Source of the DNA: JAGQIB01 sp041393395
GTDB taxonomy: Bacteria > ARS69
NCBI GenBank assembly: GCA_041393395.1
Contig: JAWKKG010000004.1
Location: forward strand, 310,001-374,000
Direction of reading: 5' to 3'
Length of the DNA stretch: 64,000 bases
Below are positions 25,380-34,204 of the stretch, in pieces (positions within the stretch are counted from its first letter, which is position 1; every line of letters starts with the position of its first letter). The translations under genes were made by a program, and so were the position numbers. Under the pieces are notes generated by a model. It had not been told where the DNA came from, did not search any database, and saw nothing but the letters and a program-made list of their open reading frames with translations.

Positions 25380-28300
25380 TCAACGCGCAGCGGGAGACGC
25401 GTTTTCGTCGGCTTCCGGGCCGATCTGGCGCGGGCACCGGACGTCGAAGAAGCCCGGCGTGAACGGGTGCACTCGGGACGACGTGCGGAACGTGTAGGGG
25501 ACCCGGATCGCGTAGTCGCCCGGGCGAGTGAGCGTCCAGGAGACCTCCAGCTCGGTGTCCGAGCGCGTCTCGATCCGGGCGTCGGCCAGGAGCTTGAAGA
25601 ATGCCCAGGGCCCGTCCGCGGTGGCGGCCGTGGGCGCGAGGCCGTCGACGTCCACGTCGCAGCGCGCCCCGCCGGTCGCGCTCGGCCACGCGATCTCCGT
25701 CTCCTTCTGGGCGCCCATGCCGTACACCACGCGCTCCGATCCGATCGCGAGGCGGGTCGCCTTGCAGTAGGGCGGATCCCCCGAGACCTTCTGGGTCTGG
25801 GACGGGCGGATCCGCACGGTGAAGCCGAGCTCGCCCGGCTTGTCGGTGAAGAGCGCTCGCTGGAACGCGTGCGCGCGCTCGATCGTGTCGAGGGTCTTCT
25901 GGCCGAAGCGGAGTCCGTAGCCCCACAGCTCCCGCGGCTGCCGCTCGCGATCGAGGAACGGGGCGAGCTCCGTGTCGTAGAACGAGAAGAAGACGCCGCC
26001 GGGGCCGAAGAAGCGCTGGAACTCCTGGAGCGAAGCGTCCGTGGAGCCCGAAGCGAACGGGTAGCTTCCGTTCAGCGTGCGGAACGGCTCCCAGATCTCC
26101 ACGCTCCACGCGGCGTCGAGGTAGAGCTGCGTCTCGGCGAGGGCCGCGCGCCAGGCGGCTTCGGCCGGCCGGTGGAGGAGCCGGACGACGGCGTCCGTGC
26201 ACTCGCGCTTGCCCACGCCGAGGTCGTCGCGCCAGCGGTTCGTGGCCGCGATCGACTTCGAGATCGGACTCGTCCCCGGTCCGACGGTGGTGATGATCTC
26301 CTTCGCGGTCGTGGTGGCGGCCAGGCCCACGTCGCCGCTCTCGGCGAGGCCGCGGGCGAGCTCGACCAGGTTCGCGATCTCGCCCGTCCAGCGATCGATG
26401 GGGCGCGCCTTGTCGTCGCCTTCGCCCTCCGCGCGGAACAGCGCGTGGATGGAAGCGAAGTCGTCTTCGATCGAGGCGAGCGCTTGATCGTCGCCGCCGT
26501 TTCCGCGGAACCGCAATTGGGTGGCCGCCTGATCGATGAGGCGGGTGAGGGGGGAGTTCGAGCTCGCGAGCTCGCGCAGGCGATCCGCCGCCTGACCCGC
26601 GCTCGCGGAAGGCGTGACGTCCACCGCGGAAAGGAACGCGATCCACTGCGCGCGGTAGTCCTTGCGGTACGTGTCGAGCAACCAGTCGCGCATGTCGAGC
26701 GTGTGACCCTCGTAGACTTCCTTGAGGATCCAGTCGTTGCGGAGGCGGTCCTCGCTGCTCTCGATCCGCTCGCGCACGATGTCGCGCCAGCCCTGGACCG
26801 TGTAGGCGCCGGGCACGGAGCCGCACGTCGGGTCTTGGGCGAGGCGGGCCGGATCGATCTCGAGCAGACCGCCGGAGCCGGCCACCCGGGACAGCTCGAA
26901 CGCCGGTACGGCGTCGTTCACCTCGTCCACCAGCGCCTGGTAGTAGAACTCCGGTCGCCAGTAGTCGCGGATGTTCTGGGACGCGCGTGCGACCAGCGCC
27001 GCGTTGCGCGCGGGAAGATTCGCGGAGTGGTAGTTCACGTCGGCGCCGCCGTCGCGCCACGCGTACGCGACGTGTTCCGGGATGAGCGCACGCAGGCTTT
27101 CGGTGGCGCCCTCCCGGCCGGCCGCCCAGAACTCCACGAGCTCCTCCGAGAGCTCCGGGACCTCCGCGCGGGACGGCTCGATCAGCATGAGGTAGGCGCG
27201 GTACGACTCGAAGTACTTCTGGTACTCCTCGGGCGACTGCGGGTACGTCACGAACAGCCGGCTCTCGAGCTCCGCGCGCGACGGACCGAGGAACACCTCG
27301 GTCAGGCGGTTGAGGTACACGGCGCGAGCGCGACGGTTCACGTCGCGCCCGCGGTACATCCCGAGGCCGAGCGTGAGCGGGCGCCGGTGGTCGTAGCGGT
27401 CCAGCTTCTCGAGCTGCTGACGCAACGCCTCGAGCTGGCGGAGGCGATTCTCGAGGTCCGAGGCGTTCGTGGGGGCGCCGGCGACCTTGCCGGCGTCGCG
27501 CGCGAGTTCCTCGGTGCGATGCAGGAGCGAGTGATTCCGGAAGAACGAGACCAGGAGGAACGTGACGAGGAGCGCCACCGCCAGGCCGCCGAGTCCCCGG
27601 AGCACCCAGCTCCGCGTGCGCCGCCGGCGGGCCCAGGCCTCCGTGGGGCGCGCGAGCGGCGCGTCCATGAGCAGGACTCGCGTGAACAGCTCGCGGAGGA
27701 AGCGCGGCTCGCCGTCCTCCGTCCGGCGTCTCACGGCGGACGGCGCGGGAGCGGCTGCGGCCGGGGCGGGCAGATCGTGGATCACGCGCGTGACGTCGCT
27801 CGCGTCGTCGAACTCCGGCGGCAGGCCGATCACGCGGCTCACTTCGTTGACGACCATCTCGACCGGTTCGCCTTCCACGCGCCCGCTGCCGAAGTAGAAG
27901 CCGCGGAAGTCCGGCCGACGACCCGCCGTGTCCGGCTCGAACACGCTCTTCACGAAACGGGCGAGCTTGCGCTTGAGCGTCTGGAACTCGAGGGGAAACA
28001 GGTACACGCGCCCGCGAACGGCCGGGCGCTCCTCGGAGACCATGCGCGGAATGCGACGCTGGCACATCGAGCGGTAGAGCTGGTCGAACTCCCGCACGAA
28101 GACCCGGTCCGCGTCCTCCTTCATCTGCTCCACCGAGAGGGTCGCGCCGCAGACCTGGTCGCGCGCGTTGCCTTCCAGATCCTGGAAGAACTCCTGGAAG
28201 CCGTGCACGAGGTCCGCCTTGGAGACCACGAGATACACCGGGCAGTGCTCGAGCAATCCGTCGCGGGCGGCGTCGAGGCGACGTCGGATCACGCGGGCCT

Positions 28301-29006
28301 GTTCGTCGAGGCGCGCGGATTCGTGGCGGATCAGATCCTCGGCCGAGATCGTGACCACGATCCCCTGCACGGGAGTCTCGCCCCGCGTCTTGCGCACGAC
28401 CTCCAGCAACGCGTCGAAGTCCGCGCGCGCGTCCGCGTCGTCCTCGCGATCGAGGAACCGACCGTGCCCCTCGAGCAGGATGGCCTGCTGCGTGAACCAC
28501 CAGCGCAGCGAACGACCGCCGCCGATGCCCTGGCGGCGCGTCCCCTCCTCACCGGCGCCTCCGCTCGGGATCTGCAGCCCCGAGTTCTGGATCATCGTGC
28601 TCTTGCCGGAGTTCTCGCGTCCGAGCACGAGGTACCACGGGAGCTCGTGCAGGGCGGACCGCCCGCCGGCTCCGCGCGCCTTCTTGAGGGCGTCGATCGC
28701 CTTGGCGAGCTCGTCGCGCGCCTTCTCGTTCGCCTGGCGCTGCGCGCCGGACGACGACATCACGAGACTGTCGGCCTCGAGCAGCAGCGACCGCTCGATG
28801 TCGGCGGATTTCTTCTTGCGCTTCTTCCCGCCGGTGAGCAGGAGGACGATCATCGCGACCATCATGAGGCCGATGATCACGAGCAGGCGGGTCTCGCCGG
28901 TGATACCGAAGCGCGGGCCCAGCGTGAACAGCAGCGCCACGAGCACCGCGAGCACCAGACCGATGATCACGCGCGGATCCGAGAACGGGCGGAGGATCTT
29001 CTTCAT
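25380..29006 (-). CDS. tssM: T6SS membrane complex protein TssM (IcmF)
   Basis: A 1208-residue TssM. Two N-terminal membrane helices (about residues 12-30 and 40-58) precede a cytoplasmic domain with an intact Walker A, GRENSGKST (129-137). A third membrane helix lies at about 468-490, followed by a large periplasmic part. TssM is the inner-membrane to periplasm channel scaffold that binds TssJ and TssL. Many TssM proteins lack a functional Walker motif; here it is complete, so NTP binding is plausible. It begins six bases after the tssL stop as the last gene of the tssJKLM operon. Confidence 0.95.
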   Translation of the reverse strand: MKKILRPFSDPRVIIGLVLAVLVALLFTLGPRFGITGETRLLVIIGLMMVAMIVLLLTGGKKRKKKSADIERSLLLEADSLVMSSSGAQRQANEKARDELAKAIDALKKARGAGGRSALHELPWYLVLGRENSGKSTMIQNSGLQIPSGGAGEEGTRRQGIGGGRSLRWWFTQQAILLEGHGRFLDREDDADARADFDALLEVVRKTRGETPVQGIVVTISAEDLIRHESARLDEQARVIRRRLDAARDGLLEHCPVYLVVSKADLVHGFQEFFQDLEGNARDQVCGATLSVEQMKEDADRVFVREFDQLYRSMCQRRIPRMVSEERPAVRGRVYLFPLEFQTLKRKLARFVKSVFEPDTAGRRPDFRGFYFGSGRVEGEPVEMVVNEVSRVIGLPPEFDDASDVTRVIHDLPAPAAAAPAPSAVRRRTEDGEPRFLRELFTRVLLMDAPLARPTEAWARRRRTRSWVLRGLGGLAVALLVTFLLVSFFRNHSLLHRTEELARDAGKVAGAPTNASDLENRLRQLEALRQQLEKLDRYDHRRPLTLGLGMYRGRDVNRRARAVYLNRLTEVFLGPSRAELESRLFVTYPQSPEEYQKYFESYRAYLMLIEPSRAEVPELSEELVEFWAAGREGATESLRALIPEHVAYAWRDGGADVNYHSANLPARNAALVARASQNIRDYWRPEFYYQALVDEVNDAVPAFELSRVAGSGGLLEIDPARLAQDPTCGSVPGAYTVQGWRDIVRERIESSEDRLRNDWILKEVYEGHTLDMRDWLLDTYRKDYRAQWIAFLSAVDVTPSASAGQAADRLRELASSNSPLTRLIDQAATQLRFRGNGGDDQALASIEDDFASIHALFRAEGEGDDKARPIDRWTGEIANLVELARGLAESGDVGLAATTTAKEIITTVGPGTSPISKSIAATNRWRDDLGVGKRECTDAVVRLLHRPAEAAWRAALAETQLYLDAAWSVEIWEPFRTLNGSYPFASGSTDASLQEFQRFFGPGGVFFSFYDTELAPFLDRERQPRELWGYGLRFGQKTLDTIERAHAFQRALFTDKPGELGFTVRIRPSQTQKVSGDPPYCKATRLAIGSERVVYGMGAQKETEIAWPSATGGARCDVDVDGLAPTAATADGPWAFFKLLADARIETRSDTELEVSWTLTRPGDYAIRVPYTFRTSSRVHPFTPGFFDVRCPRQIGPEADENASPAAR

Positions 29007-29012
29007 CGATCG

Positions 29013-29714
29013 CTATCCCGGAAGCGTGTTCAGGAACTCGAGCACGCCCTTCTCGGTCATTCCGATCAGGAGCGACAGCACCACGAAGAGCAGCACGAGG
29101 CCGCCTCCGACGCCCGCGAGGATCCGGACCCAGGGAAGGCGGCTGCCGCCGGCCGCCCCGGTAACGTCGCGGCGACGGCCGTTCGGCGAGATCGGGGCCC
29201 GCGACAGCTGGGAGCGACCGAAGCCGAGATCGCGGCGGACCTCATCGACGAGGGTGGTGAGCTTGGGCTTGCCGAGGATCTTGTACTTGCCCTCGAAACC
29301 GAGCGCGAGACACAGGTAGTAGATCTCGAGCAGGTCGGCCTTGGACTCGCCGCCCTGGCGGACGCGATCGAGACGTTCGAAGAACCGCTCGCCGGCCACG
29401 ACCTCGCCGTAGTGGTCGAGCTGGAGCGGGCGTTCGCGCCAGCGCTCGCGGCCGTCCCAGTCCGAGTTCAGGATCGTCTCGTCGATGAACGCGATGAGCG
29501 GGTACTTCACCGCTTCCAGATCCTCGCGCGCGATGCCGGCCTCGCGGCCTTCCTTCTCGATGCGTTCGAGGTATTCGTTGATCCGGCCGCGGAGGTCCGC
29601 CTCCGAACCGTAGGCCGAGCTGCCCCGCAGCGACAGGATGAGGGAGAAGAGAGAGCTGGCGAGGTCGGGGAGCGATTGCACGCTGCGCGCGCCGGAACGA
29701 TCCTCCTTGGCCAA
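29013..29714 (-). CDS. tssL: T6SS membrane complex protein TssL (DotU/IcmH)
   Basis: A 233-residue DotU-type protein. Family segments include LRGSSAYGSEADLRGRI, VKYPLIAFIDETIL, WRERPLQLDHYGEVVAGERFF and LLEIYYLCLALGFEGKYK. One C-terminal membrane helix (LAGVGGGLVLLFVVLSLLIG) anchors it. It has no C-terminal OmpA/peptidoglycan-binding extension, so anchoring to the wall must come from another protein. The start is a TTG at 29714, four bases after the tssK stop. Confidence 0.93.
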   Translation of the reverse strand: MAKEDRSGARSVQSLPDLASSLFSLILSLRGSSAYGSEADLRGRINEYLERIEKEGREAGIAREDLEAVKYPLIAFIDETILNSDWDGRERWRERPLQLDHYGEVVAGERFFERLDRVRQGGESKADLLEIYYLCLALGFEGKYKILGKPKLTTLVDEVRRDLGFGRSQLSRAPISPNGRRRDVTGAAGGSRLPWVRILAGVGGGLVLLFVVLSLLIGMTEKGVLEFLNTLPG

Positions 29715-29718
29715 TTCG

Positions 29719-31074
29719 CTACGCCTCCATCACGATCAACTCGAGCGAGAGTCCCTTGAGGTCCTGTCCGCGCAGATAGAAGCCGATCGAGCGAGCCTCC
29801 ACGACCGTCTCCCAGGTCTCGCCGTGATTCTCCACGCGGAAGTAGACGCGGCCGGCCCGGATCGGGAAATCCCGGGGCGGGACGGCCGTGAACGTGATCC
29901 CCACGCCGGGCAGAGCCTGCCGCACGAGGAACTCGACGTTGTGGGGCGATCCGATCGTGATCTTCCCCGGCAGCTCGGCCCGGATGCGATCCTCGGACAG
30001 GTCGCCACTGACGCCGAGATACCACTGGTACCCGGAGGCCAGAATGCGCTCGTCGGTGACGTTTCCCTTGAACAGCGAATCTCCCTCGCGGGTCAGCGGG
30101 ATCCGCTCGAATCGCGTGGGGGCGGAGATGTCCGTGAGGTCGCGGATCATCTTCTCCAGCGCCACGAAGCAGGCGCCGGACTTCTCGTGCTCGTAGGCCG
30201 GGACCTCGCGCGGATGACGGTCGGCCGCGAACGTGCACAGCGTGCCGGCGAGTCGGGCGAGCGCGAGGTAGGCGTCCACCGGGTGCGCATCCGGCGTGCG
30301 GTGGAAGTGCGCCAGCATCGGGATGAACGAGTTCACGGTGTGGAGTTGCCAGAAGAGCAGCACGTCGCTCGCGCCGAACTGGACGGTGCCGCCGCCCTGA
30401 CGGGTCTGCGACGCGAGCACGTCGGCCTTGGCGCTCAGGTTCTCGGTGAGCGCGCGCAGGATCCGCGGCAACGGACCCGCGGCGCGGATCGCGATCGCCG
30501 GGGGGGACCAGGACGGATCGAGCGCGATGGAGCCGTCGTCCTTCTTCACGAGCTCCGCGATCGGCAGCGACGTGGTGCCGTCGAGATTCTCGCCGGACAG
30601 CTTGAGCTTCACGTTCGGTCGCGCGATCAGGACTTCCGTGTCGGAGTCGGGCGTGTTCTCGTCGCGCACGCGCATCGGCTCGGTGAGGAAGCGACTCTCC
30701 CCGCCGGTCTTGTCGCCGGGAAGCCGGCAACGTGGCACGCCGGGCCGCTCCTCGGGCAACGTGACGTGCACCGTGAGCCGCGAGCGTTCCGCGCCGAACG
30801 CCTGGCCGAGGTCCCGCCCGGTCGGCACGGGATCGACTTCGGGCAGCCGGATCGCCGTTCCGTCCGGCAGCACGGCCTCGAGCGCGAGCAGCTGGAACCG
30901 CCCGTTCGCGAGCGCTTCGGTGTCGATCTCCACGCGCCGGACTCCGGACGCGTGCTCCCGGGCGAGGCGCAGCCGGTAGCCCATTTCCCCGAGCATATGG
31001 CGCTCGGCCTGCTGGAAATGCTGCGGGCCGAGCAGCATGCCCTCGTTCCAGACGATGCGGTGAAAGTCCGCCAC
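29719..31074 (-). CDS. tssK: T6SS baseplate-membrane connector TssK (ImpJ/VasE)
   Basis: A 451-residue TssK. The N terminus is diagnostic: RIVWNEGMLLGPQHFQQAERHM. Later features are ANGRFQLL, FEKMIRDL-type (here LEKMIRDLTDI) and the C-terminal YFRVENHGETWETVVEARSIGFYLRG. TssK links the TssF-TssG wedges to TssL-TssM. The start is a GTG at 31074 preceded by GGAGGG. The operon order is tssJ-tssK-tssL-tssM. Confidence 0.95.
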   Translation of the reverse strand: MADFHRIVWNEGMLLGPQHFQQAERHMLGEMGYRLRLAREHASGVRRVEIDTEALANGRFQLLALEAVLPDGTAIRLPEVDPVPTGRDLGQAFGAERSRLTVHVTLPEERPGVPRCRLPGDKTGGESRFLTEPMRVRDENTPDSDTEVLIARPNVKLKLSGENLDGTTSLPIAELVKKDDGSIALDPSWSPPAIAIRAAGPLPRILRALTENLSAKADVLASQTRQGGGTVQFGASDVLLFWQLHTVNSFIPMLAHFHRTPDAHPVDAYLALARLAGTLCTFAADRHPREVPAYEHEKSGACFVALEKMIRDLTDISAPTRFERIPLTREGDSLFKGNVTDERILASGYQWYLGVSGDLSEDRIRAELPGKITIGSPHNVEFLVRQALPGVGITFTAVPPRDFPIRAGRVYFRVENHGETWETVVEARSIGFYLRGQDLKGLSLELIVMEA

Positions 31075-31088
31075 GGGACCCTCCGGGG

Positions 31089-31577
31089 TCAGTCGATGGA
31101 GAGGCAGCCTTCGTCGGCGTGGATTCGAACGTCGGTCTTGCGGCCGGCGATCGGAATCAGCCGGCGGTTGCAGCCCTCGCCGGGCTCACAGAAGTTCGCC
31201 ACGATCCCGATCGCGCTGGCTTCCTTCGCGTCGCCGCCGCGGTCGAGCTGCAGGGAGATCTCCTGCGCCGGATTCAGGGTCTCCTCACGGACCCGGATCT
31301 TGTCGTCGCCGAGCACCGCGAGATCGTTCTCCCACAGCTCCTCGAACGGAGCGCGGGCGAACTTGCTGGTGCCGCGCAGGTAGTAGATGCGGAGCACCAC
31401 CGGATGACCGTCGGCGCCGCCGCAGGAATTCAGTCGGGCGGAGCTCGAGAGCGTGATCCGGTCGACGGATGCACAGCCGGGGAGCGCCGCGAGAGCCAGC
31501 ATGGGGAGAACGGCGAGCACGGCACTCAGGCCGAACCGCCGCGTGGGCGCGGAAAGTCCTTTTCCGGGGTGGATCAT
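31089..31577 (-). CDS. tssJ: T6SS outer-membrane lipoprotein TssJ (VasD)
   Basis: A 162-residue lipoprotein. The ATG at 31577 opens a signal peptide with a hydrophobic stretch ending in the lipobox LPGC (Cys at about residue 38). The mature part has the transthyretin-like TssJ pattern: HPVVLRIYYLRGTSKFARAPFEELWEND, LGDDKIRVREETLNPAQEISL and ASAIGIVANF. TssJ anchors TssM to the outer membrane, which implies a diderm cell. Several Cys residues in CEPGEGC could form a disulfide. It is the first gene of the membrane-complex operon, with a strong promoter 128 bp upstream. Confidence 0.9.
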   Translation of the reverse strand: MIHPGKGLSAPTRRFGLSAVLAVLPMLALAALPGCASVDRITLSSSARLNSCGGADGHPVVLRIYYLRGTSKFARAPFEELWENDLAVLGDDKIRVREETLNPAQEISLQLDRGGDAKEASAIGIVANFCEPGEGCNRRLIPIAGRKTDVRIHADEGCLSID

Positions 31578-31711
31578 GCGTTCCTCTCGTCCGATTTCTC
31601 GGGAGTGGCTACCGTTCGTCGGCCGGCGTCCGGGGTCGATCCAGGCGGGCATTCGGGCCACTGACTCAGGATGCGCGATCCCGGACGACCTCACGCAGTC
31701 GAGGTCGGGGC

Positions 31712-31741
31712 ATTGTAGGAGTGGCCGCGAAAGTCGGTCAA
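31712..31741 (-). promoter_or_regulatory. Sigma70 promoter of the tssJKLM operon
   Basis: On the minus strand TTGACC (31736-31741), an 18-bp spacer and TACAAT (31712-31717), each 5/6 to consensus. It is the best sigma70-type promoter in the window. It predicts a 5' leader of roughly 125 bases before tssJ. Confidence 0.6.
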
Positions 31742-31760
31742 GGAACGAGACTTGGGCGGA

Positions 31761-31790
31761 TTGACGCTCTTTCCGGCGCATTGCTAGACT
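31761..31790 (+). promoter_or_regulatory. Sigma70 promoter of the FHA/phosphatase/kinase operon
   Basis: TTGACG (31761-31766), an 18-bp spacer and TAGACT (31785-31790), about 30 bp before the ATG at 31821. Its -35 is 19 bp from the -35 of the divergent tssJ promoter, so one bound regulator could control both. Confidence 0.6.
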
Positions 31791-31820
31791 GCCGCGCGCC
31801 ACGAACCGTGGGACGACCAG

Positions 31821-32522
31821 ATGTTCTTCCGAAGGCGCAAGAAGGATCACGATCCGTCGCCGGCCGACGATTTCGTCGACGAGGACTTCGGGTACGAGCT
31901 GGATGCGGACGAGGCAGCCGAACGATCGTCCCGCCGTCGCCGGCCGGAGCCGGTCGACGAGTCCGAGCGGTCCGACGTCTCGCGCTCCCGCGCCGAACGT
32001 CCGAAGGGAGCGGGCCGCGGCCGCAGCGACGCTCCCTCCGGGCGCTACGGGGGACGCGGACTCGACGACGCCACGATGGTCGGCCGCAGCGGGGGGGACT
32101 CGTCGCCCCGGCTCGCGCCGGGCGATCCGTCCACGCCACCTCCGCCTTCGCCGCCTCGCGGCGACGAGAACCTCCCGGACGCCACCGTGGTCCTGGGACA
32201 CGCGGTCGCGCCTTCCGTGGCGAGCGTCGCGTGGCTCGTGTTCGCGTCCGGGCCGAGTCGGGGTCGCGATTTCCGGCTGCCGGACCGGATCACGCGCGTG
32301 GGTACCGGCGCCGATTGCGCGCTCCGCCTGCCGAGCGACGAGTACGTCTCCACGACCCACGCCGAGCTCCAGCGGGAAGGCGCCGAGTGGCTGCTCACGG
32401 ATCTGGGGTCCACGAACGGGACGTTCCGGAACGGTGAGCGCGTGAAGGAGACCCGACTCGCCGACGGCGACCGCGTGCGGTTCGGGCTCTCGGAGTTCGT
32501 GTTCAAGAGCTGTCGGCTCTAG
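31821..32522 (+). CDS. FHA domain protein of the T6SS phosphorylation module
   Basis: A 233-residue cytoplasmic protein. Residues 1-130 are a charged, low-complexity region rich in Asp, Arg and Pro with likely disorder, including DATMVG and DATVVLG elements with threonines that could be phosphorylated. The C-terminal FHA domain runs from FRLPDRITRVGTGADCALRL through the phosphothreonine-binding core STTHAEL, then LTDLGSTNGTFRNGERV. FHA domains bind phospho-Thr peptides, and Fha proteins relay PpkA-type kinase signals to T6SS assembly. It is the first gene of the phospho operon and is followed after eight bases by the FHA-transglycosylase fusion. Confidence 0.85.
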   Translation: MFFRRRKKDHDPSPADDFVDEDFGYELDADEAAERSSRRRRPEPVDESERSDVSRSRAERPKGAGRGRSDAPSGRYGGRGLDDATMVGRSGGDSSPRLAPGDPSTPPPPSPPRGDENLPDATVVLGHAVAPSVASVAWLVFASGPSRGRDFRLPDRITRVGTGADCALRLPSDEYVSTTHAELQREGAEWLLTDLGSTNGTFRNGERVKETRLADGDRVRFGLSEFVFKSCRL

Positions 32523-32530
32523 GGGGAGCA

Positions 32531-34204
32531 TTGGCGAAACTCCTGCCCCGCGCGAACCAGGCCGGCGCCGCCACCGCACTCGATCCGACACGCGCTCTCG
32601 TGGTGGGACGCGAGGGAGAGGGACTGCCGCTCCACGATTCGGCGGTGAGCCGTGAGCACGCCGTGGTCGTCCGCGGCGACGACGGCTGGCTCGTGCGCGA
32701 CCTCGGCAGCTCGAACGGGACGTTCGTGAACGGCCGCAAGGTCGAGGAACGTCGGCTCCGCTCGGGAGATCTGATCCGCTTCGGCCCGAAGGCCGAGTTC
32801 CGGTTCCTGGACGAGCGGGAACCCTCGCCGCTCGCGCGCGCGCAGATGTGGCTGTTCCGGCTCGCGCTCGTCGCGCGGACGGAAGCCGCGACGCCACGCC
32901 GCGTGACGATCGGCCGCTCGCCGGTGGTGGTGGGGCGCGGCGGAGCCGCGAGTCTGCGCATCGATCGACCGCAGATCTCCGACGTTCACGCGCGCCTGGA
33001 GTCGCGTGCGGGAGAGACCGTGGTGGCGGACCCGCGCAGCCGCAACGGCACGTGGGTCAACGGCGAGCGCGTGACGGAACGTCGGCTCCTTCCGGGCGAC
33101 GAGGTCGCGTTCGGGGACCAGCCGTTCGACGTCGTGCGCAGCTGGCGCCCCACGATCCGGGGATCGCTCGTGGGCCTCGGCGTGGTGTTCCTCGGCATCC
33201 TCGGCGGCGCCGTGGCGACCTGGCAGGGCCGCGACTCGGGCGCGCTGGAGAGCCTGTGGACCCGCCAGATGTACGAGGAGCAGGCCCGCACGAGCCTGGC
33301 GGACGCGGTGCGCGCGTACGACCGGCGACCGCCCGCGATCGAGGTGGCGCAGGCCCAGTTCGACATCGCCCGCCGCTCGCTGATCGCGGCGGATCGCCTG
33401 CGCCCGGACACCCAGACCGACGACGAGGTCGCCACCGCCTACCGCTGGGCGGCCGCGCCGCTCGGCGACCTGCTCGGGGGCCGCGATCCGTTCCGGATCC
33501 TCCAGTCGCTGAAGGAGAAGGAGGACCGCGTCGAGGTGCCGGACCAGGGCGACGTCGTGGCGGCGGAGCTGTCCCGCATTCTCGCGGAGTTCGGCATCGA
33601 CACCGCCGAGACCGAGGTGCCGCCGGAGCTCATGGCGGAGGTGCGCCACTTCGTGGACTGGTGGTCGAACGACAAGCGGGACTACACGCTGCGCTGCATG
33701 GAACGCTCGCGCCCGCACCTCGCGAGCATTCGCCGCGTGTTCGCGGAGAATCACCTGCCGGAGGTCTTCGCGTACCTTCCGTTCATCGAGAGCGGCTACC
33801 AGACCACCATCTCCAGCCCGGCCGGCGCGCGCGGGCTGTGGCAGTTCATGCCGAAGACGGCGCGGGGATACGGCCTGCGCGTCGACGATGAGGTCGACCA
33901 GCGCACGGACCCGGAGCTGGCGACCGCGGCGGCCTGCCGCTATCTGGAGGGGTTGCTCTCCGCATTCGGGGCGAACGCGTTCATGTGCGCGGTCGCCGCG
34001 TACAACAAGGGCGAGTACGGCATGGTGACGTGCCTGAAGCGCATCAGCTGGCGGTCCAAGTGGAAGTTCTGGGACATGGTCGAGCGCAAGGACGGCTGCC
34101 TCAAGCAGGAGACGATCGAGTACGTGCCGCGATTCCTCGCGGCCGCGATCGTGATGCGACGACCCGAGGCATTCGGCTTGCTGGACACCGGAGCCTCGCG
34201 TTGA
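32531..34204 (+). CDS. FHA-FHA-TM-lytic transglycosylase fusion
   Basis: A 557-residue fusion protein. Two FHA domains come first (SREHAVVV with LGSSNGTFVNG, about residues 20-95; then ISDVHARLE with SRNGTWVNG, about residues 130-200). A membrane helix lies at about 211-233 (SLVGLGVVFLGILGGAVATW). The last part is an SLT/MltD-type lytic transglycosylase domain: VFAYLPFIESGYQ with the catalytic Glu at about 420, SPAGARGLWQFMPKTARGYGL, and AVAAYNKGEYGM. The layout puts the FHAs in the cytoplasm and the muramidase in the periplasm. It probably opens peptidoglycan for the T6SS under phospho-control. TTG start at 32531 after GGGGGAG. Confidence 0.88.
   Translation: MAKLLPRANQAGAATALDPTRALVVGREGEGLPLHDSAVSREHAVVVRGDDGWLVRDLGSSNGTFVNGRKVEERRLRSGDLIRFGPKAEFRFLDEREPSPLARAQMWLFRLALVARTEAATPRRVTIGRSPVVVGRGGAASLRIDRPQISDVHARLESRAGETVVADPRSRNGTWVNGERVTERRLLPGDEVAFGDQPFDVVRSWRPTIRGSLVGLGVVFLGILGGAVATWQGRDSGALESLWTRQMYEEQARTSLADAVRAYDRRPPAIEVAQAQFDIARRSLIAADRLRPDTQTDDEVATAYRWAAAPLGDLLGGRDPFRILQSLKEKEDRVEVPDQGDVVAAELSRILAEFGIDTAETEVPPELMAEVRHFVDWWSNDKRDYTLRCMERSRPHLASIRRVFAENHLPEVFAYLPFIESGYQTTISSPAGARGLWQFMPKTARGYGLRVDDEVDQRTDPELATAAACRYLEGLLSAFGANAFMCAVAAYNKGEYGMVTCLKRISWRSKWKFWDMVERKDGCLKQETIEYVPRFLAAAIVMRRPEAFGLLDTGASR

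Noticed and set aside
25467..29759. A 1430-codon plus-strand frame opposite tssM and tssL
   Set aside because: Antisense shadow of tssM/tssL; repetitive Glu/Arg/Val composition and no domain.
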